NCBI GenBank assembly: GCA_038525525.1
Contig: JBCBHO010000003.1
Coordinates: 558,001 to 622,000, forward strand
From: Shimia_B sp038525525
Lineage (GTDB): Bacteria; Pseudomonadota; Alphaproteobacteria; Rhodobacterales; Rhodobacteraceae
Length of the DNA: 64,000 nt
Reading direction: 5' to 3'
The position numbers and the translations under genes are program-made. Below the pieces are notes generated by a model, which saw nothing but the letters and a program-made list of their open reading frames with translations, was not told where the DNA came from and did no database searches. Below, in pieces: positions 41,521 through 50,600 of the stretch (the stretch's first letter is position 1; the number at the start of each line of letters is the position of its first letter).

Positions 41521-41548
41521 GCCACGAATTCTTGCAATAATTCGTGGC
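41521..41548. repeat. Perfect 10-bp inverted repeat after ppsR (CACGAATT hairpin)
   Basis: GCCACGAATT 41521-41530 and AATTCGTGGC 41539-41548 flank an 8-bp loop. It lies 33 bp beyond the ppsR stop and upstream of the bchG promoter, so it could end or protect the ppsR transcript. No T-run follows. A sister hairpin with the same CACGAATT core is at 55444-55467. Confidence 0.7.
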
Positions 41549-41581
41549 ACTGGGCGGGGCCGATTGTCTGGAGTTTCGGGC

Positions 41582-42991
41582 TCAGCCGTCCTTGGCGAGA
41601 AGGCCGTATTTGCGCAGCTTCACGTAGAGCGATTGCCGCGAGAGGCCGAGCATCTCCGCGGCGGCGACGCGATTGTTGCGCGTGAGCTCCACGGCGGTCT
41701 CGATGCACATTTTTTCAACGACATCGGTCGTCTCCGACACGATGTCCTTCAAAGAAGCGGAGCCCACGAGCTCCATGATCGAGCGCATGGCGTCATCGCC
41801 CACGGCGACGCCGGGCTTGCGCACGGCCTCCACGCGGGAGGCATCGCGGATCACGAAGACGAAGCTCGGATGCGCGCGGTCATCGAGGTAGGTGGCGGAT
41901 ATTTCCACGCTCACCGATGCGCCGTATTCTCCGGCAAGCTTGGTGGCGTACATCCGCATCTGCCCGGCGCGCGCCGCGTTCTCGAGGAGGACCTTGAGGT
42001 CCACTGTCCCGCGCGCGAGGTAATCGCCCAGCGACCGGCCTTTGACATTGGTGAGGTGGGTGGCGTCGGCGAGGCTCAGGAAGCTTTCGTTGGCCGAGCG
42101 GATCACCCCCTCGCGGTCGGTAAAGACGATGGCGTCCACGCCTTCCTGATAGAGGCCGGAGAGGTTCTCGCTCAGCTCGTCGTTGACGGCCTCACTGGAT
42201 TCGGCCAGCTCGAGGCGGCAGAGCAGGAGACGCTCGCCGGAGGCCCGGAAGACCTTGGGCTGGATGCTCACGTCCTTCTGGGAACGGCGCGCCTGGAGGG
42301 TCACGGTGCGGCGATCATCGGCGATGGCCGCGTTGGTCAGGCTCTCCAGGAACTCTCCGCGCCGGCGGCCCTCGAACTCCTGCGCGAAGGCGTGGCCGAG
42401 GATGTCGTCCCGCTTCCCGCCGAGCATTTTTGCTGCAGCGGCGTTAAGATCCGTCACGCGCCCGTTGGAGACCTGCACGAAAACGAGCGCCTCGGCGGTC
42501 GTCTCCATGAGCACCCGGTAGCGCGTGTCATATTCGCGCTGCGTCTCGTAATCCCGCTCTAGCGCGATCTGCGCCTTCACCAATTGTTGCTGCATTTCAG
42601 CGATCGGGCGCAAGTCGCGGCCCAGCATGAGGAGCGCACCATCGGGGGTGATTCGGTGAAACGTGTACCGGATCGGGAATTCCCACGCCTTGCGATCGAG
42701 GTGATTGAGCTCCACCGCTCGGCCTGCATCGGGCCCGCCGAGCGCCGCCAGTTTGGCATCGAGCTTGGGCACGCTTTCGGGCGTGAGCACATCGCGGACA
42801 TTGCGCCCCTCCCAGTGCTCGACCGTCTCGAGGGATTTCGTATCGCGGTTCACGAGAACCGACAGGATCGTGGCGTCCGAGGAGATCACCAGCGACAGGT
42901 CCGAGGCCGAGGAGATGATACCGCCCAACATCTCTGGGGCGATCAAGGGGATCGACCCGGTGGACCAGTATTTCATCCCCCGCGAGGTCAC
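41582..42991 (-). CDS. ppsR: Photosynthesis gene repressor PpsR/CrtJ
   Basis: A 469-residue transcription regulator. An N-terminal PAS-like domain is followed by a glutamine-rich linker (MQQQLVKAQIALERDYETQ), two PAS domains and a C-terminal Fis-type helix-turn-helix (RVAAAEMLGLSRQSLYVKLRKYGL). Cys258 (LLLCRLEL) and Cys429 (EKMCIE) correspond in context to the two redox cysteines of Rhodobacter PpsR. GTG 42991 (VTSRGMKYWSTGSIPLIAPE) gives the usual N-terminus and length; ATG 42976 is internal to it. Its targets are the TGT-N12-ACA boxes listed here. It follows ppaA after 38 bp. Confidence 0.96.
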   Translation of the reverse strand: MTSRGMKYWSTGSIPLIAPEMLGGIISSASDLSLVISSDATILSVLVNRDTKSLETVEHWEGRNVRDVLTPESVPKLDAKLAALGGPDAGRAVELNHLDRKAWEFPIRYTFHRITPDGALLMLGRDLRPIAEMQQQLVKAQIALERDYETQREYDTRYRVLMETTAEALVFVQVSNGRVTDLNAAAAKMLGGKRDDILGHAFAQEFEGRRRGEFLESLTNAAIADDRRTVTLQARRSQKDVSIQPKVFRASGERLLLCRLELAESSEAVNDELSENLSGLYQEGVDAIVFTDREGVIRSANESFLSLADATHLTNVKGRSLGDYLARGTVDLKVLLENAARAGQMRMYATKLAGEYGASVSVEISATYLDDRAHPSFVFVIRDASRVEAVRKPGVAVGDDAMRSIMELVGSASLKDIVSETTDVVEKMCIETAVELTRNNRVAAAEMLGLSRQSLYVKLRKYGLLAKDG

Positions 42992-43029
42992 GGGGCCAAA
43001 CTCGGTGGATTGATCTGACGCGTCATCGT

Positions 43030-43980
43030 CTAGCCCCCCGAACCCGAGTGTCCTGGCGGCGCGACGGCGCGCACTGGGATCGTCAGCCCGCATGCCCTCA
43101 AGGCCTCTTCTGGATTGTTTGATACGTAATCGGCACCGGTGAGTGTCTTGATATCCGTGTCTATGTCCATCACCGAACCGCCGAGCACGATAGGCGTGTT
43201 CGACCGCGATGCGGTCCGGATACAATTCACTATATCCCGGATCGATTCAAGCCTCTGCGACGAGGCCGCGGAGATAAGCACGGCGTTGTAATCATGGGTT
43301 TCTACGAGCTCTGACAGCTCGCCGAGGCCGAGGCCGAGCGCCATGTGCGGCGCGATGCCGAAGCGGCGCAGCTGATCGGCGAGCACGCTGGCGCCAAGCG
43401 TATGGTAGGCGTCCTGCGGGACGGCCACGAGCACACTTTGCGCACCCGGGTCTGTGACCTGCGGCGCGCGCATGTCTCTGAGCATGGCCTGCAAGCGTGC
43501 TGAGCCGATCGTGACATCGGCAAAGCTCATCTGGTCTTCGCACCACGCCGCGCCGAGCTTCTGGGCGGCGGCGGGAATGTAGCGATCCACGACCTTCGCG
43601 CGGCTCACGCCGGCAGCGGTAAAGCGCGCGAGAACGGCCTCGCGTGGCGCGTTGTCAAAGCACATGACAGCTGCAATGAGCTCTTCGAGCAGGTCTTCGC
43701 GAAGCGCACTTCGCGACACGTTGGAATTGGATGCAACAACAGACAGCACCCGCGAAGCGAGCGCTTCGACGGTGCCTGGTGCACCTCGACCGCCGGACAC
43801 TCCAGCGCCAAAGTTGGCTGGCTTTCCCGTTGAACGGCCCTGGTCTGGGCCTTCGGACATCAATACGTTCCTCAAGGTCTCGCGCACCGCATCTCGCCAC
43901 CAGGATTGGTGGGCGTGGGCTGCGGACCTACGGGTATCAGTCTCCCGCACTGTCTCTCCATTGTCAAAACACTTTGACAT
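43030..43980 (-). CDS. ppaA: PpaA/AerR, cobalamin-binding antirepressor
   Basis: A 316-residue protein with a variable Ser/Gly-rich N-terminus. A helical domain (about 70-170) is followed by a B12-binding-like Rossmann domain. DAYHTLGA places His193 at the site equivalent to the cobalamin-ligating His of AerR/PpaA (x-x-H-T-L-G). PpaA/AerR antagonises PpsR/CrtJ in response to light and B12. The strong ribosome site GGGAGGGG precedes ATG 43980. It is divergent from bchF and upstream of ppsR. Cobalamin dependence fits the cob genes on both flanks of the PGC. Confidence 0.93.
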   Translation of the reverse strand: MSKCFDNGETVRETDTRRSAAHAHQSWWRDAVRETLRNVLMSEGPDQGRSTGKPANFGAGVSGGRGAPGTVEALASRVLSVVASNSNVSRSALREDLLEELIAAVMCFDNAPREAVLARFTAAGVSRAKVVDRYIPAAAQKLGAAWCEDQMSFADVTIGSARLQAMLRDMRAPQVTDPGAQSVLVAVPQDAYHTLGASVLADQLRRFGIAPHMALGLGLGELSELVETHDYNAVLISAASSQRLESIRDIVNCIRTASRSNTPIVLGGSVMDIDTDIKTLTGADYVSNNPEEALRACGLTIPVRAVAPPGHSGSGG

Positions 43981-44092
43981 TTCATCCCCTCCCGCAGGGC
44001 GCTCGCGGCCCCTCCTGATAGGTGATGCGCGTCCTGTCCCGCTGCAAGGCGGGGCGTCAATGCGCCCGGCGTCCCCGCCCTTGCGCCCGAAA

Positions 44093-44149
44093 GTGTCAAC
44101 CTTTCAAGTGTAAGCTTAACTTGACACTCAATCTCACGACCCATAGCGT
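44093..44149 (+). promoter_or_regulatory. bchF operon promoter with PpsR box
   Basis: A PpsR box TGT-N12-ACA at 44109-44126 ends in a consensus -35 TTGACA (44121-44126). A 17-bp spacer leads to a weak -10 TAGCGT (44144-44149), 32 bp before bchF. The heptamer GTGTCAA (44093-44099) is repeated inverted as TTGACAC (44121-44127), giving a TTGACA on each strand and suggesting a divergent control region shared with ppaA. Confidence 0.75.
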
Positions 44150-44180
44150 GAGGGAGCACGACCTGTCAGGGAGTCGGAGC

Positions 44181-44750
44181 ATGTCATCTCAGGGTTCCAT
44201 TCCCGCAGAGCGCCCGATCATAGGCTCTCGCGGACCACGCCCGCTCTATACGGCCGCCGAACGCGCGCGGCGCGATGCCAGTGTCTGGACGCTGGTGCAG
44301 GGCGTCCTCGCGCCGCTGCAGTTTCTCGTGTTTCTCGTGTCGCTCGCGCTGGTGCTCCGCTACCTCGCCACGGGCGCGGGCTACGAGATCGCGACGCAGT
44401 CGATCCTCGCCAAGACGGCGCTGCTCTACCTGATCATGATCACCGGGGCGATCTGGGAGAAGGTGGTCTTCGGCCAGTATCTCTTCGCCCCCGCCTTCTT
44501 CTGGGAAGACGTGTTTTCCTTTGGCGTAATCGCGCTGCATACGGCCTATCTCTGGGTCCTGTTCACCGGGGCCGCGAGCCCGGCTGTCGAGATGTCGATC
44601 GCGCTGGCGGCCTATGCCGTTTACGTCATCAATGCCGGGCAGTTCGTCTGGAAGCTGCGCCAGGCCCGGCTTCAGGGGCTCGCGGGCCCCACGCGCGAGC
44701 CGGGCCTCGAAGGCACCATCCTCCTTCAGGTGGAGCGCGCGCGCCCATGA
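44181..44750 (+). CDS. bchF: 3-vinyl bacteriochlorophyllide hydratase BchF
   Basis: A 189-residue membrane protein (PLYTAAERARRDASVW at the start, then four hydrophobic helices including EKVVFGQYLFAPAFFWEDVFS). It hydrates the C3 vinyl group to hydroxyethyl, upstream of BchC. ATG 44181 is preceded by CGGAG. It is the first gene of the long rightward bchFNBHLM-lhaA-puh series, and bchN starts on its stop codon. Confidence 0.96.
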   Translation: MSSQGSIPAERPIIGSRGPRPLYTAAERARRDASVWTLVQGVLAPLQFLVFLVSLALVLRYLATGAGYEIATQSILAKTALLYLIMITGAIWEKVVFGQYLFAPAFFWEDVFSFGVIALHTAYLWVLFTGAASPAVEMSIALAAYAVYVINAGQFVWKLRQARLQGLAGPTREPGLEGTILLQVERARP

Positions 44751-46057
44751 AGGACCTCTCCACGACCCTCGACGCCCCGCGCACCGGATGCCGCGACGTG
44801 CCCGTCCTCAAGGAGCGCGGCCAGCGCGAGGTGTTCTGCGGGCTCACCGGGATCATCTGGCTCCACCGCAAGATGCAGGACGCATTCTTTCTCGTCGTGG
44901 GCTCGCGCACCTGCGCGCATCTGCTGCAATCGGCAGCAGGTGTGATGATCTTCGCGGAGCCGCGCTTCGGCACCGCCATCCTCGAGGAGCAGGACCTCGC
45001 GGGGATGGCCGACGCCCATGACGAGCTCGACCGTGAAGTGGCCCGTCTACTGTCAAGACGGCCTGACATTCGCCAGCTTTTCCTCGTCGGCTCCTGCCCG
45101 TCGGAGGTCATCAAGCTCGACCTCGCCCGCGCCGCCGAGCGGCTGTCGCAGGTCCATGCGCCCAACGTGCAGGTGATGAACTTCACCGGCTCCGGCATCG
45201 AGACGACCTTCACCCAGGGCGAAGACGCCTGCCTCGCCGCGCTCGCGCGCGATCTTCCCGAGACCGATGCGGAGAACCTCGTGGTCGTGGGCGCGCTTCC
45301 GGATGTCGTGGAAGACCAGATGCGCGGGCTCCTCGAGGGGCTCGGGATCCCCGATGTCTCGGTGCTGCCGGCGCGCCACGCGGGCGGGCACCCGGCCATC
45401 GGCCCCCGCACGCGCTTCATCCTCGCCCAGCCCTTCCTCGGTGAGACCCATGCCGCGCTCGTCGGGCGCGGCGCCACCCATCTTTCGGCGCCCTTTCCGT
45501 TCGGCGAGGCGGGGACGACGGCCTGGCTGCGCACCCTCGCCGAGGCCTACGGCGTCTCCGAGGACCGCTTCGATGCTGTGACCGCGGCGCCCCGCGCCCG
45601 GGCGCGCAAGGCCGTGGCCGCCGCCGCGCGGGACCTTTCAGGGCGCAGCGTCTTCTTTTTCCCGGACAGCCAGCTCGAGATACCGCTCGCGCGCTTCCTC
45701 GCCACGGAATGCTGGATGCGCCCGCTGGAGATCGGCCAGCCCTACATCACCAAGGAGATCGTCGGCCCCGACCTCGACCTGATCCCCGAGGGCCCGGTGA
45801 TCTCCGAAGGGCAGGACGTCGACCTGCAGCTCGACCGCGCCCGCGCCGCGCGCCCTGATATTACCGTCTGCGGCCTCGGCCTCGCCAATCCGCTCGAGGC
45901 CGAGGGCCTCACGACGAAATGGGCCATCGAGCTCGTCTTCACGCCCGTCCATTTCTACGAGCAGGCCGGCGATCTGGCCGCGCTCTTTGCCCGCCCGCTC
46001 CGCCGCAAGGCGATGATCCGTGCCATGCATCCCAACCGCATGGAGGCCGCGTCATGA
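44747..46057 (+). CDS. bchN: Dark-operative protochlorophyllide reductase subunit N
   Basis: A 436-residue NifD-like subunit. The three cysteines that bind the NB-cluster are visible at Cys31 (VFCGL), Cys56 (RTCAH) and Cys117 (GSCPSE); the fourth ligand is Asp36 of BchB. It reduces the C17=C18 bond of protochlorophyllide with BchB and electrons from BchL. It overlaps bchF and bchB by 4 bp each. Confidence 0.98.
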   Translation: MKDLSTTLDAPRTGCRDVPVLKERGQREVFCGLTGIIWLHRKMQDAFFLVVGSRTCAHLLQSAAGVMIFAEPRFGTAILEEQDLAGMADAHDELDREVARLLSRRPDIRQLFLVGSCPSEVIKLDLARAAERLSQVHAPNVQVMNFTGSGIETTFTQGEDACLAALARDLPETDAENLVVVGALPDVVEDQMRGLLEGLGIPDVSVLPARHAGGHPAIGPRTRFILAQPFLGETHAALVGRGATHLSAPFPFGEAGTTAWLRTLAEAYGVSEDRFDAVTAAPRARARKAVAAAARDLSGRSVFFFPDSQLEIPLARFLATECWMRPLEIGQPYITKEIVGPDLDLIPEGPVISEGQDVDLQLDRARAARPDITVCGLGLANPLEAEGLTTKWAIELVFTPVHFYEQAGDLAALFARPLRRKAMIRAMHPNRMEAAS

Positions 46058-47682
46058 AGCTCTCCGTGTGGACCTATGAAGGACCGCCCCACGTGGGCGC
46101 CATGCGCGTGGCCACGGGCATGGAGGGGCTGCATTACGTGCTCCATGCCCCGCAGGGCGACACCTATGCGGACCTGCTCTTCACCATGATCGAGCGGCGC
46201 GATCACCGCCCGCCGGTAACCTACACCACCTTCCAGGCGCGCGATCTCGGCGCCGATACCGCCTATCTCTTCAAGGATGCCTGCAAGGAGGCCGTGGAGC
46301 GCTTCCAGCCGGAGGCGATCATCGTGGGGGCCTCCTGCACGGCGGAGCTCATCCAGGACGATCCCGGAGGGCTGGCGGAGACGATGGATCTCGGCATCCC
46401 CGTCATCCCGCTCGAGTTGCCCTCCTATTCCCGCAAGGAGAATTTCGGGGCCGACGAGACCTTCTTCCAGATCGTGCGCCATCTTTGCGCGCCGCTGGAG
46501 CGGACGCAGGAGCTCTCCTGCAATCTGATCGGGCCCACGGGCCTCGGGTTCCGCCATCGCGATGACGTGGAAGAGCTGACCCGCCTCCTCGAGGAGATGG
46601 GCGTGGCCATTAACGTCGTGGCCCCCCTCGGCGCCTCGCCCACCGATCTGACCTGGCTTGGCGCAGCGCATTTCAACGTGCTGATGTATCCTGAAACCGG
46701 CGAGGCCGCCTGCCGCTGGATGGAGCGGGATCTCGGGCTTCCCTATACCAAGACAGTTCCCATCGGTGTCGGCGCCACGCGAGACTTCATCGAGGAAGTG
46801 CTGGCCATCGGCGGCGCGGCAGAGGCGCGCGCCGGGCTGAAGCCCGGCCTCCGGCGTCCGAGAGAGGATCGGCTGCGGCTGCCCTGGTGGTCGCGCAGCG
46901 TGGATTCCAATTACCTCACCGGCAAGCGCGTTTTCCTATTCGGCGACGGCACCCATGTCCGCGCGGCGGCGCGCGTAGCGTCCGAGGAGATGGGCTTCGA
47001 GGTCGTCGGGCTTGGCTGCTACAACCGCGAGATGGCCCGCGACCTTCGCGCGCTGGCAGAGAAGATGGGTGTCCCCTGCTACATCACCGAGGATTACCTC
47101 GAAGTGGAGCAGGCCGTCATCGACCTCGCCCCCGAGATGATCCTCGGCACGCAGATGGAGCGCCATATCGGCAAGCGGCTGGGGATCCCCTGCGCGGTGA
47201 TCTCGGCGCCCGTCCACGTGCAGGACTTCCCCGCGCGTTACTCGCCGATGATGGGCTTCGAGGGCGCCAACGTGATCTTCGACACCTGGGTGCATCCCCT
47301 CGTGATGGGCCTCGAGGAGCACCTCCTCCACATGTTCCGCGAGGATTTCGAATTTCACGACGGCAATGGCGCGAGCCATCATGGCGGGAAGATTGATCTG
47401 AGGTGGGTGGGGGCTGAGGCGCATCCCGCCCCGCCCTCCGAGCCGGGGCCTCGCCCCTCGGAGCATGAGGTCCCGGGTCAAGCCCGGGACGTGGAGCTCC
47501 CCGAGGTTCAGGCAGACGGGTCCGTCATTTGGCTGCCCGCCGCCGAGGCGGAGCTGAAGAAGATCCCGTTCTTCGTGCGCGGCAAAGCCAAGCGCAACAC
47601 GGAGGCTTTCGCGGCCGAGCGTGGCGTGAGCGAGATCAGCGTGGAGACCCTCTACGAGGCGAAGGCCCACTATGCGCGATAG
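46054..47682 (+). CDS. bchB: Dark-operative protochlorophyllide reductase subunit B
   Basis: A 542-residue NifK-like subunit with the cluster ligand Asp36 in PQGDTYAD. The substrate-site region and the C-terminal domain LPAAEAELKKIPFFVRGKAKRNTEAFAAERG are conserved. Between SHHGGK and the C-terminal domain, about residues 455-490, lies a linker whose DNA (47436-47491) is a copy of the palindromic repeat found between other genes. It reads EVPGQARDV at residues 472-480 and stays in frame. The insert falls in a linker known to vary, so activity is probably kept. It overlaps bchH by 11 bp. Confidence 0.97.
   Translation: MKLSVWTYEGPPHVGAMRVATGMEGLHYVLHAPQGDTYADLLFTMIERRDHRPPVTYTTFQARDLGADTAYLFKDACKEAVERFQPEAIIVGASCTAELIQDDPGGLAETMDLGIPVIPLELPSYSRKENFGADETFFQIVRHLCAPLERTQELSCNLIGPTGLGFRHRDDVEELTRLLEEMGVAINVVAPLGASPTDLTWLGAAHFNVLMYPETGEAACRWMERDLGLPYTKTVPIGVGATRDFIEEVLAIGGAAEARAGLKPGLRRPREDRLRLPWWSRSVDSNYLTGKRVFLFGDGTHVRAAARVASEEMGFEVVGLGCYNREMARDLRALAEKMGVPCYITEDYLEVEQAVIDLAPEMILGTQMERHIGKRLGIPCAVISAPVHVQDFPARYSPMMGFEGANVIFDTWVHPLVMGLEEHLLHMFREDFEFHDGNGASHHGGKIDLRWVGAEAHPAPPSEPGPRPSEHEVPGQARDVELPEVQADGSVIWLPAAEAELKKIPFFVRGKAKRNTEAFAAERGVSEISVETLYEAKAHYAR
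47436..47491 (+). repeat. Palindromic repeat element inside the bchB coding sequence
   Basis: One half has the stem CTCCGAG (47436-47442) / CTCGGAG (47457-47463) and shares 15 bp (47438-47452) with 53108-53122. The other half (47467-47491) is the exact reverse complement of 30954-30978. The composite has the same order and similar spacing as the intergenic copy after bchM. Confidence 0.88.
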
Positions 47683-50600
47683 CCTCGATCATAGCATCTA
47701 CCGCGTCGTGATCGTGACGCTGGACCACCACGCGGCGGGCCCGGCGGCGCGTGCACTTCCGGCGCTCGAGCGCGATTTCCCGGGGCTCGAGGTCTCCATC
47801 CATGCCGCGGCGACCTGGGCCGAGGACCCGGCTGCGCTCGAAGAGACGCGCCTCGCCGTGGCGTCCGCCAATATCGTCGTCGCCAACCTCCTCTTCCTCG
47901 AAGAGCACGTGGAGGCCATCGCCGCCGACATCGCCGCGCGGCGGCCCGCGCTCGACGCGCTGGTGGGCGTGGTGGCTGACGAGAAGATCGTGAACATGAC
48001 GCGCATGGGCGATCTCGACATGTCCGCGCCCTCCTCGATGGCCATGGAGCTGCTCAAGAAGCTGCGCCCGAAGAAGGGCGCCAAGGCCTCCGGCGAGAGC
48101 CACATGCGCATGCTGCGGCGGCTGCCGAAGATCCTGAAATTCATCCCCGGCAAGGCGCAGGACCTGCGCGCGTACTTCCTTTCCATGCAGTACTGGCTGG
48201 GTGGGTCGGACGACAACATCCGGGAGATGATCCGATTTCTCGTGGATCGTTACTCGGGCCATCGGTTTGCCCCCGTGGCCGTGGCGGCGCCGGTGGATTA
48301 CCCTGAAGTGGCGCTCTACCACCCCGACCTGCCGGGGCTCGGCATCACGACGGAGCTTGCCGACTTGCCGCCCGTGGAAGGCGCGGTGGCCACGGTGGGG
48401 CTGCTCATGCTGCGCTCCTACGTGCTGGCCTCCGACACCGCGCATTACGCCGCCGTCATCCGTAGCTTCGAGGCGTGCGGGATGCGGGTCATCCCGGCCT
48501 TTGCGGGCGGGCTCGACGCGCGCCCGGCGATGGGGGCCTATTTCGAGGGGATCGACGCGCTCGTCTCGCTCACCGGGTTCTCCCTCGTGGGCGGTCCGGC
48601 CTACAATGACAGCGATGCCGCCGTGGCGGTTCTGAAGCGGCACGACGTGCCCTATGTCGCTGCCCATCCGCTGGAATTCCAGACCCTCGAGCAATGGGAC
48701 GCCTCCCCCCAGGGCCTCGGCCCGGTAGAGACGACGATGCTCATCGCTCTCCCGGAGATCGACGGCGCGACCAATCCTACCGTCTTCGCCGGTCGGCACG
48801 ATCCCGATCCCGCGCGGCCCCATGAGCGGGCCATGGCGCCCTGCAACGAGCGGGTGACGGTGCTGACGGAGAAGGTCGCCCGCCTCGCCGCGCTCCGCCG
48901 GAAGCGGAATGCGGAGAAGAAGGTGGGGATCGTGCTCTTCGGCTTCCCGCCCAATGCCGGGGCGGTGGGCACGGCGGCCTATCTCAGCGTCTTCGAGAGC
49001 CTCTACAACACGCTCCACCGGATGGCGGCGGAGGGCTATGACCTCACCCCGCCAGAGAATGTGGAGGCGCTGCGCGACGCGGTGCTGAAGGGCAATGCGG
49101 CGACCTACGGCCAGGAGGCCAATGTCGCGGCCCATGTGAGCGCCGATCACATCGTGCGCCACACGCCACCGCTCGCCGAGATCGAGGCCGTGTGGGGCCC
49201 TGCGCCCGGCAAGGTGCAGTCCGATGGGCGCGGTGTCTTCGTGCTGGGCGCGGAATTCGGGAATGTCTTCGTGGGCGTGCAGCCGGCCTTCGGCTACGAG
49301 GGCGACCCCATGCGGCTCCTTTTCGAGAAGGGCTTCGCGCCGACGCACGCCTTCGCGCAGTTTTATCTCTGGCTGCGGAACACGTTCGAGGCCGATGTGC
49401 TCCTCCATTTCGGGATGCATGGGGCGGCGGAGTTCATGCCGGGCAAGCAGGCCGGGCTCGGCGGGCGAGACTGGCCGGACCGGCTCGTGGGCGAGATGCC
49501 CAATGTCTACCTCTACGCGTCGAACAACCCGTCCGAGGCGACGCTCGCCAAGCGGCGCATGAATGCCGTCACGGTCACCCACGTAACGCCGCCACTGGCG
49601 ACGTCGGGCCTCTACAAAGGGCTGGCGGAGCTGAAGGATTCGCTCACGCGCTGGCGCGGCATGGTCGATGGGCCCGCACGCGATGACATGGTGAGCCTCA
49701 TCACCGATCAAGCTGCAGCGGTGGACATGACGGGCGCGCCCGAGGACCTCTGGCTCGCGCTCCTCGAGACGCAGGACGCGCTCATCCCAGACGGGCTTCA
49801 CGTGCTGGGGCGGCGTCCGAGCGACAGCGAACTGCAAGGCTATCTCGCCGTCATGGCCGATCAGATGCCCGAGGCGCTGAGCCGCGCGGCGGCGCATCTG
49901 AATGGCGACGCGGAGATGACGGGCCTCATGCGCGCCCTGTCGGGGCGCTTCATCGCGCCGGTGCCCGGTGGCGATCTCGTGCGCTCGGGCGAGGTGCTTC
50001 CCGCAGGCCGCAACATCCACGCCTTCGATCCCTTCCGGATGCCCACGGCCTATGCGCTCCGCGACGGGCAGGCGCAGGCGGAGCTGCTCTTGGCCACGCA
50101 GGAGGCGCTGCCGCGCTCGGTGGCGCTCGTGCTCTGGGGTTCCGACAACATCAAGAGCGATGGCGGCCCCATCGCCCAGGCGTTGGCGCTCATGGGCGCC
50201 AAGCCGCGTTTCGACAACTTCGGGCGGCTGTCGGGCGCGGACCTCGTGCCGCTGGCTGAGCTTGGGCGCCCGCGCATCGATGTCGTCATGACGCTCTCGG
50301 GCATTTTCCGCGATCTCCTGCCACTGCAGACCCGGATGCTCGCGGAGGCCGCTTGGAAATGCGCCTCGGCCGACGAGCCGCTCGAGCAGAACTTCGTGCG
50401 CGCCCATGCGCTGGCCTATGCCGAGAAGACGGGCTGCGCGCTGGAGGAGGCGGCCTTGCGCGTCTTCTCCAATGCCGAAGGCGCCTACGGCTCGAACGTG
50501 AACGTGCTGGTGGACCAGGGGGGCTTCCACGACGAAGACGAGCTCGCCGACGCCTACCAGGCGCGGAAGTCTTTCGCCTATGGCCGCGACGGCAAGGCCC

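Noticed and set aside
46831..46848. 8-bp palindrome GCCGGGCT-GA-AGCCCGGC inside bchB
   Set aside because: It differs from the repeat family, and the BchB length in this part seems normal, so I do not call it an insertion.
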